A DNA stretch of 64,000 bases from the NCBI GenBank assembly GCA_963663665.2, contig CAXXKP010000001.1:248001-312000 (forward strand), written 5' to 3'. The stretch comes from SABI01 sp963663665 (GTDB lineage Bacteria > Spirochaetota > Spirochaetia > Sphaerochaetales > Sphaerochaetaceae). The notes under the pieces were generated by a model. It had not been told where the DNA came from. It worked only from the letters and a program-made list of their open reading frames with translations, and searched no databases. Shown here piece by piece: positions 1 to 9,112 of the stretch; positions within the stretch are counted from its first letter, which is position 1; each line of letters starts with the position of its first letter. The position numbers and the translations under genes are program-made.

Positions 1-1
1 T

Positions 2-172
2 GCTATGTCAATCGTTGTTGCCGGCAGTGCTGTTGGCCCTTGGCTCTTTAGTATTGCCTTTACGTTTACTCAATCGTATACAAGTATGGGCTTAATTGGT
101 ACTTTTATTTCACTTATCTTTCTGATTCTCTTCATTATATTCTCAAAAAAGAGGTCAATGGACACTTTTTAA
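2..172 (+). CDS. C-terminal end of a membrane transporter (partial)
   Basis: An open frame enters from the left edge and stops at TAA 170-172. It encodes about 56 residues: a Gly/Ala-rich hydrophobic segment followed by a second hydrophobic helix and a short Lys/Arg-rich tail ending SKKRSMDTF. This looks like the last two membrane helices of a polytopic transporter, perhaps MFS, but the family cannot be assigned from the fragment. Its last 18 bases overlap the end of the convergent threonine synthase-like gene. Confidence 0.55.
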   Translation, partial: AMSIVVAGSAVGPWLFSIAFTFTQSYTSMGLIGTFISLIFLILFIIFSKKRSMDTF

Positions 173-1252
173 CCCAGCTCCACATAATGGAATAACAGCA
201 TTTTCAAATTCCAAATTGGGATTCTCTTCGATCGCTTTCTTATACCCTGCATAATTTGCACTACTTGTGAATTCAACAAAAACCCCTCTTTTTGCAAGGA
301 AATCTTGCCCTTCAAGAATCTCTTTCTCACTCACACTTACAACGATTGCATCGAGATCATAAATAATTTGTAGAATCTGATCTCCACGGGCAGGAGCAGC
401 ACTTGCAATACCCTCAGCGAGGGTTGAAGAGGTTTCAATGAGCTCTACATGATGAGCTCGATGTGTATACGCATGATAAATAGGAGAACAATTACTTGAT
501 TGTACAGCTACAACCTGAGGATATTTCTCTATATATCCCCACTCTTTTAATTCATGCAAAGCTATGGAAATTCCAATTAGAAGCGTTCCGTTTCCTACTG
601 GAACAACAATTACTTCAGGAAGTGATTGATTGTATTGTTCAAAAAGTTCATATATATACGTTTTTGTCCCTTCATAAAAAAAGGGATTATAAATATGAGA
701 AGCATAGAACACCCCTGTTTGTGAAATGAATTCTTTTATTGCATTACCTGTATCCTCTCTTGTTCCCTCAATAGGGTGAACTGTTGCCCCATGAGAAGCA
801 ATCTGAACTATCTTTTTGTTGCTAGTGTGAGAAGGAACAAAGACATCACACCCAATTTCCCCTCTCGTACAGTAGGCAGCTACAGCTGTTGCTGCATTTC
901 CACTACTATCAATTGCACAGCTTTGTATATTCAGCTTCTTCATCAATGAGACAAGAATCACTGCTCCCCGATCTTTGAAACTGAGTGTTGGCATAAAATA
1001 ATCACCCTTACCCATTAAAGAGGGTGATAATGAAATAAGGGGCGTTCCACCTTCACCCATAGTAATGGTGTCATCAATAAAGGGGAGTGCATTACTATAT
1101 CGTTTAAGAGACTTCTCTTGAGAATTCTGTAATACATCAAAATCTATCTTTTTCTTATCATATTGAAGGTCAAAGAGGCCTCCACACTCACAGATGTATT
1201 GATGGGTATCTATCTCATATGTTTTATGGCAGAGTGAGCATATATAGTTCAT
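155..1252 (-). CDS. thrC: threonine synthase-like PLP-dependent enzyme
   Basis: A 365-residue fold type II PLP enzyme. The N-terminus is a small zinc-ribbon (CSLC at about residues 6-9, CEC at 21-23), as in many archaeal-type threonine synthases. The PLP lysine lies in SFKDRGA (K93), the Asn loop in SSGNAATA (about 116-123), and a glycine loop PVGNGT near 217 would hold the PLP phosphate. Threonine synthase converts O-phosphohomoserine to threonine. Homologues of this size also include threonine dehydratase-like and cysteate synthase-like enzymes, so substrate is less certain than fold. It is transcribed away from pyruvate kinase across a 137-bp gap and is not in a threonine operon here. Confidence 0.8.
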   Translation of the reverse strand: MNYICSLCHKTYEIDTHQYICECGGLFDLQYDKKKIDFDVLQNSQEKSLKRYSNALPFIDDTITMGEGGTPLISLSPSLMGKGDYFMPTLSFKDRGAVILVSLMKKLNIQSCAIDSSGNAATAVAAYCTRGEIGCDVFVPSHTSNKKIVQIASHGATVHPIEGTREDTGNAIKEFISQTGVFYASHIYNPFFYEGTKTYIYELFEQYNQSLPEVIVVPVGNGTLLIGISIALHELKEWGYIEKYPQVVAVQSSNCSPIYHAYTHRAHHVELIETSSTLAEGIASAAPARGDQILQIIYDLDAIVVSVSEKEILEGQDFLAKRGVFVEFTSSANYAGYKKAIEENPNLEFENAVIPLCGAGLKSVH

Positions 1253-1340
1253 TTTTATTTCTTTTCCTTATAAAGATAGCATACAATAATTTGGTAAGAA
1301 TGTGAAAAATTATTTCCGCCTCAATTCTCATCTCCTGTAA

Positions 1341-1369
1341 TTGCTTATCCACATTGTTTCACGTATCAT
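1341..1369 (+). promoter_or_regulatory. predicted sigma-70 type promoter of pyk
   Basis: -35 TTGCTT (1341-1346), 17-bp spacer, -10 TATCAT (1364-1369). The pyk start codon is 21 bases beyond the -10, after a GGAG Shine-Dalgarno. Match by eye only. Confidence 0.5.
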
Positions 1370-1389
1370 AGATAATGAAGGAGTAATCA

Positions 1390-2844
1390 ATGAAATCCCA
1401 ACACACCTATACAAAGATAGTTGCGACAATTGGACCCTCATCAAATACATATGAAAAAATTAAAGAGATAATCTCATCAGGAGCAAGGATTATAAGACTA
1501 AATTTTAGTCATGGAACCCATGAAGATAAACAAATAGCATATGATGCAGCAAGAAAGGCGTCAGGTGAACTCAATATTCCTATTGCCATATTTCAAGATC
1601 TTCAGGGGCCCAAGATTCGTCTTGGCTTATTAGAAGGTGAATTTGTCGAAGTGAAGAGTGGAGAAACTATCACGCTCACCACGAACTCTGTCATCGGAAC
1701 AAAAGATACAATTAGTATTGATTATCCATATCTTCATGAGGAAGCGTGTGTAGGGAATCGAATTCTCATTGATGATGGTCTTATTGGATTATCAGTTGAG
1801 CGTATTGAGGGTACTAATATCCATTGTAGAGTTGTAGAAGGCGGTATCATAAAACCACGTAAAGGAGTAAATCTTCCTGGAGTCCCTCTTCATCACCTCT
1901 CTTCATTCACCCAAAAAGATGAAAAGGATCTGGAGTTTGCTTTTAAGAACGATCTTGATTATGTAGCTCTTTCGTTTGTTCGCAGTGAAAGAGATGTAAT
2001 AGCCTTAAGAGCGTATATGAACAAAACCTTTGGCAGAGATATTCCTATTATCAGTAAAATAGAAAAACCTGAAGCAGTAGAAGCAATAGATGCTATCATT
2101 CAGCACTCTAATGCAATCATGGTTGCAAGAGGAGATTTAGGGGTTGAGATGTTTGCTGAGGAAGTCCCTATCGCTCAAAAAACTATTATTAGAGCATCCC
2201 ACGTAGCTGGATTACCAGTTATCACAGCGACACAAATGCTTGAGTCAATGATGAATAATCCTCGTCCAACAAGGGCTGAGACAAATGATGTAGCAAATGC
2301 CGTTCTAGATGGAACAAGTGCAGTTATGTTAAGTGGTGAGACTGCAGCTGGAAAATTCCCTATAAAAGCTGTTCAAACCATGAATACAATAACAACATAT
2401 ATCCAAAGCTCCTTAGAGTTCAAACACAGTGTATTAGATCAAAGACTTAACCAAGAGTATTTGAATTTAAGGAATAAGCAATCAATAACAGAGGCAGTAG
2501 GCCTCGCTTCTCGTGAACTAGCTCTAGCAATCAACGCTTCTCATATTGTTTGTTTCACGTATAGTGGTTCCACTGCAAGAAGAATTGCCAAATTTAGACC
2601 TGCAACGCCAATTATTGCACTCTCTCCTGTCAAAAAAACTGTGCAACAACTTGCTCTCTCTTGGGGAGTTGAGCCTATGCTCACAGAAAATCTTATAAGT
2701 CTAGATCAACTCCTTGCATATGCACCGGAGTTTTTAAAGAGTAAGGGACTCGTGAAACAAGGAGATATTATTGTTATTACCTTAGGAGTTCCTGTGGGCT
2801 CTTCTGGATCAACAAATATGATTAAAGTAGTGACAATTGAATAG
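1390..2844 (+). CDS. pyk: pyruvate kinase
   Basis: A 484-residue enzyme that converts phosphoenolpyruvate and ADP to pyruvate and ATP, the last step of glycolysis. Visible landmarks: N-terminal TKIVATIGPSS, RLNFSHG, substrate/metal motif KIEKPEAVEAID and MVARGDLGVE, then the ETAAGKFP region and a complete C-terminal domain with TYSGSTARR, where allosteric effectors usually bind. Full family length. The start follows a good ribosome site (GAAGGAG, 6 bases before ATG). The 3' end overlaps the convergent exporter gene by 23 bases, so no terminator fits between them. Confidence 0.95.
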   Translation: MKSQHTYTKIVATIGPSSNTYEKIKEIISSGARIIRLNFSHGTHEDKQIAYDAARKASGELNIPIAIFQDLQGPKIRLGLLEGEFVEVKSGETITLTTNSVIGTKDTISIDYPYLHEEACVGNRILIDDGLIGLSVERIEGTNIHCRVVEGGIIKPRKGVNLPGVPLHHLSSFTQKDEKDLEFAFKNDLDYVALSFVRSERDVIALRAYMNKTFGRDIPIISKIEKPEAVEAIDAIIQHSNAIMVARGDLGVEMFAEEVPIAQKTIIRASHVAGLPVITATQMLESMMNNPRPTRAETNDVANAVLDGTSAVMLSGETAAGKFPIKAVQTMNTITTYIQSSLEFKHSVLDQRLNQEYLNLRNKQSITEAVGLASRELALAINASHIVCFTYSGSTARRIAKFRPATPIIALSPVKKTVQQLALSWGVEPMLTENLISLDQLLAYAPEFLKSKGLVKQGDIIVITLGVPVGSSGSTNMIKVVTIE

Positions 2845-3736
2845 CAGCTTTTTTCTCTCTTTTGTATACAGTGATAACCCCACCAAGAATAATAATAGAC
2901 CCTAAAAGGGAGATAGGATGAGGAATATCTTTAAAGAAAATAATACTGAGTATTAGAACAAAGACCGGTGGTACGTTCGCATAAACACTTGTTCGAGCAC
3001 TCCCTATCTCTCCAACAGCCTTATTCCATAACACATTGGCACCTAATAGTGCAATGAGTCCTGAATAGCTAGCTAGCAGATATACATTCATAGAGATTGC
3101 TCCTATTTCTAGGGCAAGAAGATCGTTTAGGTGAACCGCACAAAAGACTAGTACACTGATACTCATCACATACCCTGTAAGTTGCAAAGGATGATAGCGT
3201 TGCGTATACGGTTTTATTAATGTTGTATTTAGTGCAAATCCCAATTCTGCAATAACCACAAAAAGGATACCGCGTAAGCTACTACTATATTGCTGGTTTT
3301 GTTGAGTACTAAAAATAGCAATAAGAGTTAAACCTATAACTGTAAAAAAAATCCCGAGTATAATAGGTAGAGTAATTTTCTCTAGTTTGAATATAAGGGA
3401 GAGAAGAATTACAAGTATTGGCATAGTAGCCATAAGAATACCCCCGATCGCGGGTGAAGTCTGATCAATTCCAACAGGGAAAAAGAGTTGGAATAAGCCG
3501 AACCCAATGATTCCTATAAAGGTAAGGGACAAGAGATCTTTCTTTTGAAAAGGGACGTGGTGTGGTAAAAAGAACGATAGATAGATCATAAAAGGAAATG
3601 CTATTACAAGACGTAATAGGTTAAAAATGGGAGCACTCACTTCCATAAAGGCAATTTTAAACACAATATTATTGAGTGACCACATAAGAGTAATGAGCAA
3701 TAATACGAAATGTGTTTTCGTTTTTTTATGAAGCAC
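2822..3736 (-). CDS. EamA/DMT-family transporter
   Basis: A 304-residue integral membrane protein with about ten hydrophobic segments arranged as two similar halves, the usual EamA plan (for example an early TLMWSLNN and a late repeat ending LLGSIIILGGVITVYKREKK). Members mostly export amino acids or metabolites; the substrate here is unknown. The start is GTG (3734-3736), with a purine-rich GGGGGAG just upstream. It overlaps pyk tail to tail by 23 bases. Confidence 0.85.
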   Translation of the reverse strand: MLHKKTKTHFVLLLITLMWSLNNIVFKIAFMEVSAPIFNLLRLVIAFPFMIYLSFFLPHHVPFQKKDLLSLTFIGIIGFGLFQLFFPVGIDQTSPAIGGILMATMPILVILLSLIFKLEKITLPIILGIFFTVIGLTLIAIFSTQQNQQYSSSLRGILFVVIAELGFALNTTLIKPYTQRYHPLQLTGYVMSISVLVFCAVHLNDLLALEIGAISMNVYLLASYSGLIALLGANVLWNKAVGEIGSARTSVYANVPPVFVLILSIIFFKDIPHPISLLGSIIILGGVITVYKREKKAAIQLSLL

Positions 3737-3797
3737 TCTCTCCCCCTCACAGAAAGCAACAATAACATATAAGAGAAAGGGAGAATAGGTTTATAAT

Positions 3798-4061
3798 TTA
3801 ACTATATTCATCAATTACCCATTTATGAGAAATTAAATCGTCTATACTTTCAAATTCGGTAAAAAGGAGGTCTTTGCAATCTTTATGTTCAACTACAAAC
3901 ACATTCTCCTCTTCAAAGTACCAAAGAGAACCCTTATTCATCTCTCGTGATAGACACACGACATTTACTAATTGGAATGGGGCTAATTTGACCTCCCCAT
4001 TTGGGTGTATAAGAAAATCAATCGTCTTACCAATTAAATCATCAACTGTTTCTATATTCAT
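3798..4061 (-). CDS. small hypothetical protein
   Basis: An 87-residue, acidic, soluble protein not recognised as a known family. It begins MNIETVDDLIGK, is rich in Glu/Asp and aromatic residues, and has no signal peptide or cysteine cluster. A strong Shine-Dalgarno (GGAGG, 6 bases before ATG) supports translation. It lies between the exporter and the Na/phosphate cotransporter, same strand, with more than 60 bases on either side, so operon membership is unclear. Confidence 0.6.
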   Translation of the reverse strand: MNIETVDDLIGKTIDFLIHPNGEVKLAPFQLVNVVCLSREMNKGSLWYFEEENVFVVEHKDCKDLLFTEFESIDDLISHKWVIDEYS

Positions 4062-4171
4062 ATCAATCCTCCATCGATATGCTAATCATACGATGGAGCA
4101 TGGGACGTATAATGTCCTTATGATGAATAAAAACAACAAAATAGATAGACTTCTGTATAGTAGGAAGCGGT

Positions 4172-5839
4172 TTATTTAATTTGTTCGAGTCGTTCTGTAA
4201 TGTTCATCAAGTGGTCCCCAATTTGCTCGACGTGTCTCACAACATCAATATAAAGGAGTTCACTTCTTACATCAGAACCACTTTGGATCCTCTTTGAAGC
4301 TGATTGTTTTAAAATATTTCTCATTTTGTTAATCTCGGTCTCTAATTTTACGGCAACAGCCATATTTTCACTATCAAGATGCTCATTTAAATGGCTTTTA
4401 ATAAAACTAATAAAGCGAGTTACAAGAGCTACATATGGAGCAATCTTATCCATAGCCTGGTCATCAAAGAGAATCTGTTGCTTATAACGACGTTCACATA
4501 GGATAATGAGATTAAAACAACTATCTCCAATACTCTCAAGCTCATTCGTAATTCTCATCATGCTATAAACATTATTTGCACTTACTCTGTTCATATTATC
4601 CATACTACAAGCAGAAAGGAATTTTGTGATCTCTTCTTGCATCTTGTCAGTAAGATCCTCCATTCTCTTATATTCTTCAACCTCAGCTCCCATCTTCTTA
4701 TCTGGGTGACTAAAGATATCCCAAAATCCACTAAACATATCACACACGATATCTGCCATTTTAGAAAGTTCTCTTTTGACAGTAATCAAATAGAGTTCAG
4801 GAGTATCTTGCAAAGTTGCACTAATGTACTTGAGCGAATAAGATTCCGGAGCATTTTTATCTTCAGGAACCCATTTCTTCACTAAGAATGAAATTTGTGG
4901 GACAAAGAATACGCTTATGAACGTATTAGTAATATTGAACAAGGTGTGAAACATAGCCAAGTGAGCAGGAAGAAGAATTGCATTTGTGGCAGTGTAGACA
5001 TCACCTGGGACTAATATGTTCACAAGGCGTAAGAAAGGGGCAAAGACAAAACTCATCCATATTACTCCAAAGATATTAAAGAGGGTATGAGCTCTACTTG
5101 CGCGTCTCGCATTCACACTTGTGCCAATGGATGCAAGATATGCTGTAATTGTCGTCCCAATATTTTCACCTAGAACAATCGCAGCAGCTGTTGGGTAATC
5201 AATCCACCCAGCATATGCCATTGTTAAAGTGATCGCCATTGCAGCAGAGGATGACTGAACAATAATAGTAAGGAAGGTTCCTATAAGTACAAAAAAGATA
5301 TAGGAGAGAATCCCATGATTTGTGAAGATAGTAACTGCTTGAAGAATCTCTGGATATTTAGAAATATCTGGAACAGAGCTTTTTAAATAGTCTAACCCCA
5401 TGAATAACAGACCGAAACCAATGAGAGTTTCTCCTAAGTCTTTCTTATTGAATTTTTTCACAAGCATCAAGATAAAACCGATACCAATGACAGGAAGAGC
5501 AAGGACTCCCATTTTTACTTTAAACCCTAATATTGCAACTATCCATCCAGTGACAGTAGTTCCAATATTAGCTCCCATGATCACCCCAATAGATTGAGTG
5601 AGAGTGAGAAGACCAGCATTTACGAAGCTGACTACCATAACAGTGGTTGCCGAAGAAGATTGAATTATCGCAGTGATAGCAACACCTGTGAGAATTGCCA
5701 TCACTCTATTACCAGTCATGAAATTAAGTATTGAGTGTAGTTTATCTCCAGCTACTTTTTGAATACCGTCACTCATCGTGCGCATTCCAAAAAGGAACAA
5801 CCCTAGAGACCCTATTATCATGGCAATGGTATAAATCAT
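4172..5839 (-). CDS. Na+/phosphate cotransporter with PhoU-like tail
   Basis: About 555 residues. The first two thirds are polytopic membrane with the two inverted QSSSA repeats typical of the Na/Pi cotransporter (NptA/PF02690) family: IQSSSATTVMV near the start and VQSSSAAMAIT in the middle. The last ~210 residues are soluble, helical and resemble PhoU (ITNELESIGDSCFNL and VEQIGDHLMNITERL). It likely imports phosphate with sodium, the tail being regulatory. I place the start at ATG 5837-5839, five codons inside the longest frame, because AGGAG lies 5 bases before it, whereas the upstream GTG has no ribosome site. Three GTTAAA repeats lie 80-110 bp upstream. Confidence 0.88.
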   Translation of the reverse strand: MIYTIAMIIGSLGLFLFGMRTMSDGIQKVAGDKLHSILNFMTGNRVMAILTGVAITAIIQSSSATTVMVVSFVNAGLLTLTQSIGVIMGANIGTTVTGWIVAILGFKVKMGVLALPVIGIGFILMLVKKFNKKDLGETLIGFGLLFMGLDYLKSSVPDISKYPEILQAVTIFTNHGILSYIFFVLIGTFLTIIVQSSSAAMAITLTMAYAGWIDYPTAAAIVLGENIGTTITAYLASIGTSVNARRASRAHTLFNIFGVIWMSFVFAPFLRLVNILVPGDVYTATNAILLPAHLAMFHTLFNITNTFISVFFVPQISFLVKKWVPEDKNAPESYSLKYISATLQDTPELYLITVKRELSKMADIVCDMFSGFWDIFSHPDKKMGAEVEEYKRMEDLTDKMQEEITKFLSACSMDNMNRVSANNVYSMMRITNELESIGDSCFNLIILCERRYKQQILFDDQAMDKIAPYVALVTRFISFIKSHLNEHLDSENMAVAVKLETEINKMRNILKQSASKRIQSGSDVRSELLYIDVVRHVEQIGDHLMNITERLEQIK

Positions 5840-5917
5840 ATAAACTCCTAGCACTTACGTTTAGCGTTTCTTAGCCTATATTTAAAATGTATCAGAGTGT
5901 TCTATCTATGAAAAGGA

Positions 5918-5949
5918 GTTAAAGTCAGATTTGTTAAAAATTAGTTAAA
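5918..5949. promoter_or_regulatory. three GTTAAA direct repeats upstream of the phosphate transporter
   Basis: GTTAAA occurs at 5918-5923, 5933-5938 and 5944-5949 on the plus strand (TTTAAC toward the transporter gene). The last two are spaced 11 bp start to start, one helical turn, as in Pho boxes; the first is 15 bp away. Function is inferred from position only. Confidence 0.35.
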
Positions 5950-6011
5950 TTTCTTCTATTTACAAATAGAGAATTGCGAAGAAAGTTGAAAAATTACTTA
6001 TCATACATATT

Positions 6012-7178
6012 TTAGGAGACACACAAATATTTATTTGCCTTTAAATATACATTTCTAGGAAGATTTAATTGAAGTATATCATTCAAAGGTGTTTCTTTAC
6101 GCATTGTGATAATCCTATGAGCCATCATAGGACCAATACCTGGCACCCTTAAAAGTTCTTTTTTGCTCCCTTTTTTTAAGGAAACAGGGAAAAACTCACT
6201 ATGCTTTGTAGCCCAAACCTGCTTAGGATCCTGATTCAAATCTAGATTTCCCATCTCATCAAACTCTAAATCAGAATAGGTAAAACCATATTGGCGAAAC
6301 AAAAAATCTGCTTGATATAAGCGGTGTTCTCGAGTAAGAAAAGCATTTTCATCAGTATCTTGATCGCTTTTCAAAGTAAACGGTTTTTCAATCATCTCTT
6401 GTTTTCGTATTTCCCCTGGGATTGAAGGATCCCCTAATCCTGCCTGGTAAGCACTGAAATAAAGACGATCAAAGTTAAGATGGTCATACATATTATATGA
6501 ATAGGAAAGTATTTCTTTATCACTTTCATTACTTGCTCCAACAATAAACTGACTTGTTTTATGCATATTTTGAAAAACTGCACCTTTTTGAGTAACTTCA
6601 GAAATATATTTCAATGGTTGTATCACATCCTTAAAATAATCCTTCTTTGTTGAAAGTTTAGAAAAATGTTGTATTCCTGGTGCCTCGATATTGAGGGAGA
6701 TTGCTGAGGCTAGCCTCATTGCCTGATTGATAGCTTCAATATTTGCACCGGGAATAATCTTAATATGGATATATCCTCTATAGTGGTACCGATACCGAAG
6801 AAGTTCAGCAGTAGCAATTAGCCGATCCATCGTGTAATCAGCAGAACCAATAATACCACTACTAAGAAAAATTCCAATGAGAGGTTTGTGAGAAAGAAAA
6901 TTTATAAAAAAGTGCGCTATCTCATCTGGAGAAAGTGATGTTCTTTTTGTATCACTTGCCTCCCGTAGAGGACAATAAAGACAATCACTTGTACATGCAT
7001 TAGAGAGGAGCGTCTTTAACATAATGCCAGATCCCCCAGAAGCTACCGTCACTGGGTAGACCCATGAGCCATTATTGTTACGAGATCTATGCTCATCCTT
7101 GTTCTTTGTGCCACACGCACAAGAGAGATCATATTGAGCATCTCGAGAAAGTATATCTATTTTATCAACTACATCCAT
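6012..7178 (-). CDS. putative DNA modification/repair radical SAM protein
   Basis: A 388-residue radical SAM protein with cluster motif C62-x3-C66-x2-C69 (CTSDCLYC) and a second early cysteine pair (CAC, 20-22). The C-terminus carries a helix-hairpin-helix DNA-binding motif (LLRVPGIGPMMAHRII, about 345-365). This combination matches the family annotated as rSAM-linked uracil-DNA glycosylase partner (TIGR03916), proposed to act in DNA modification or repair. The usual partner, a DUF4130/UDG-type protein, is not adjacent: the neighbours are a phosphate transporter and fabV. No clear Shine-Dalgarno precedes the ATG at 7178. Confidence 0.78.
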   Translation of the reverse strand: MDVVDKIDILSRDAQYDLSCACGTKNKDEHRSRNNNGSWVYPVTVASGGSGIMLKTLLSNACTSDCLYCPLREASDTKRTSLSPDEIAHFFINFLSHKPLIGIFLSSGIIGSADYTMDRLIATAELLRYRYHYRGYIHIKIIPGANIEAINQAMRLASAISLNIEAPGIQHFSKLSTKKDYFKDVIQPLKYISEVTQKGAVFQNMHKTSQFIVGASNESDKEILSYSYNMYDHLNFDRLYFSAYQAGLGDPSIPGEIRKQEMIEKPFTLKSDQDTDENAFLTREHRLYQADFLFRQYGFTYSDLEFDEMGNLDLNQDPKQVWATKHSEFFPVSLKKGSKKELLRVPGIGPMMAHRIITMRKETPLNDILQLNLPRNVYLKANKYLCVS

Positions 7179-7248
7179 GCAAAATAGGATAACATATGTT
7201 TAGTGGTTTCGCAATTATTATACCTTTCTCACGTCAAAAATTATTTGG

Positions 7249-7280
7249 GGCTATAAGAAAACCATTGTTTTCATATAGCC
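7249..7280 (-). terminator. strong hairpin, possible terminator of the fab operon
   Basis: GGCTATA-A-GAAAAC, loop CATT, GTTTTC-A-TATAGCC: 13 base pairs with a single A/A mismatch. On the minus strand it is followed by CAAATAATTTTTG, a poor U-tract. It lies 190 bp beyond the fabV stop, so it may end the fab transcript, but it could also be a dispersed repeat. The rest of 7179-7470 shows nothing recognisable. Confidence 0.4.
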
Positions 7281-7470
7281 AATATCCTCAGTGGCTACCA
7301 AAGAACTGTTTCTTGATAAACTTCTAATCTGCATGAAAAACTATCGAGAATATCAGATGTAGATAGCCCCTGTTAAAAAAATTCAAGCCTGCGTAATATA
7401 CAAAAAAAGAAACACTAAATAGCTTTAATCCTATTTCTCGGTGTGTCCATATAGTTTGATTCGGTCGTCG

Positions 7471-8661
7471 TTAGAAGATCTCTCTTGGGTCTAAATCCTT
7501 ATCATAATTCACATCGTCATAACCAAAACCATGAATATACTGATACTCTTTTTGGAAGCCATTTAAATCTCCCTCTTTGATACTTTCTCCCTCTTTCTGT
7601 AATGCCCATCTTCTATCTACTTCTTGTTGGACATCAGCTCTCATTTCCCAGTCATCTAATCTAATTCGGTTCTTTTCATCAACTGGGATATCTTTCCCAC
7701 TATAGAGACGATCTGTGAAAAGGCGGTACATTTGGCCAATGCACTCTTCATGTATACCCTTCTCTTTCATCACATCATAAAGTAGTGAAATATATAGTGG
7801 CACTACAGGAATTACACTGCTAGCACGAGTAACGAGAGCCTTGTTCACACTCACGAATGCTTTACCGCCAAGAGGAGATAGTGTTGTAGCGAGAGTGTGT
7901 GCTGTTTGTTCAAGATGCTCTTTTGCTTTCCCAATGGTACCCTCTCGGTACATAGGAAATGTTACTTCAGGTCCAATATAAGAATAGGCTACGGTAATGG
8001 CATTATCGGCTATTACTTCCCTCTTAAGCAAATAATCAATCCAGAGCTGCCAGTCTTCTCCGCCCATCACTTTAACCGTCTCATCTATCTGTTCTGCAGT
8101 AGCAGATTCTAAAGTTTCACTCACGACCAAACCACTTGAAGTGTCTAGTGAAAGAGAGGTGTAATTCTCTCCAATTGGTTTGATCACAGAACGATACATG
8201 ATCCCATTTGATGGATCAAGCCTCATAGGAGAAGCGAGTGAATAGACAATAAGATCAACTTTTCCTAAATCTTGGGCAATGATATCAGCGACATCTTTCT
8301 TAATCTCTGTAGAAAAAGCATCACCAAAAATACTCTTTGCATAGAGGCCTCTTTTATTTGCTTCTTTTTCAAAAGACTTAGTCATATAATACCCTGGTGT
8401 CGCTGTTTTTTTCTCAGAGGGCTCTCTCTCAAAACTTACATTTATCGTGTTTGCACCACTCAGGATTGAAGGGACAATTCGAGAAGAAAGTCCATATCCA
8501 GTTGATCCACCGATAACTAATACATTCTTAGGAAAATGAGATGTGTCAATATCACCTTTTTTCTGTTCAAGATATTCAATATGAGAGGTTACATATCTTT
8601 TACAACCAACAGGATGTGCTGTAAGAGATACATTTCTCATAACCTTATGACTAATTATCAT
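7471..8661 (-). CDS. fabV: FabV-type trans-2-enoyl-ACP/CoA reductase
   Basis: A 396-residue NADH-dependent reductase that performs the last step of each fatty-acid elongation cycle. Dinucleotide-binding GGSTGYG lies at 51-57. The FabV/Ter catalytic signature Y-x8-K is Y238...K247, longer than the Y-x6-K of FabI. Length matches the family. This class includes Treponema denticola Ter, which also reduces crotonyl-CoA, so a role in butyrate-type metabolism is possible; the position as last gene of the fab operon favours membrane lipid synthesis. It overlaps fabZ by 11 bases. No fabI or fabK is seen. Confidence 0.92.
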   Translation of the reverse strand: MIISHKVMRNVSLTAHPVGCKRYVTSHIEYLEQKKGDIDTSHFPKNVLVIGGSTGYGLSSRIVPSILSGANTINVSFEREPSEKKTATPGYYMTKSFEKEANKRGLYAKSIFGDAFSTEIKKDVADIIAQDLGKVDLIVYSLASPMRLDPSNGIMYRSVIKPIGENYTSLSLDTSSGLVVSETLESATAEQIDETVKVMGGEDWQLWIDYLLKREVIADNAITVAYSYIGPEVTFPMYREGTIGKAKEHLEQTAHTLATTLSPLGGKAFVSVNKALVTRASSVIPVVPLYISLLYDVMKEKGIHEECIGQMYRLFTDRLYSGKDIPVDEKNRIRLDDWEMRADVQQEVDRRWALQKEGESIKEGDLNGFQKEYQYIHGFGYDDVNYDKDLDPREIF

Positions 8662-9097
8662 TTTCCTCTCCCTTCTTTCCTACAATACACATCCAAGTTG
8701 CTTCAGCAGCAACTTTACCGTTGACTGTAATGATTCCTTTTTGACGAATCATAATTCTTGAAACTCTCACATGTTCAACCTTAATAATGGCAGTATCACC
8801 AGGTCTTACTTGATTGCGAAATTTAGCTTTTTCAATGGCAGCTAAAACAAAAAAAGTCCCTTTTGCCAATACTCCAACCTGACGTAATCCGGCTCCCCCT
8901 GTTTGCGCCAAGGTTTCAAGCAAGATAACACCGGGAACTACAGGATAATCAGGAAAATGACCTTTAAAAAAAGGTTCATCATCTCCAAAATAGCGAGTAC
9001 CTACACAATGCTCATCTGTTGCTTCAATTAATTCATCGAGGTATAAAAACGGTGCTCTGTGCGTCAATAATTCTTCTGCTGATTCAAAATTACCCAT
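8651..9097 (-). CDS. fabZ: 3-hydroxyacyl-ACP dehydratase FabZ
   Basis: A 148-residue hot-dog fold dehydratase that removes water from 3-hydroxyacyl-ACP. The catalytic pair is visible: H47 in GHFPDYP and E61 in VILLETLAQ. Normal length for FabZ. It sits between fabF (15 bases upstream) and fabV (11-base overlap). Confidence 0.95.
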   Translation of the reverse strand: MGNFESAEELLTHRAPFLYLDELIEATDEHCVGTRYFGDDEPFFKGHFPDYPVVPGVILLETLAQTGGAGLRQVGVLAKGTFFVLAAIEKAKFRNQVRPGDTAIIKVEHVRVSRIMIRQKGIITVNGKVAAEATWMCIVGKKGEENDN

Positions 9098-9112
9098 GTC
9101 CAGTTCCTTCCT

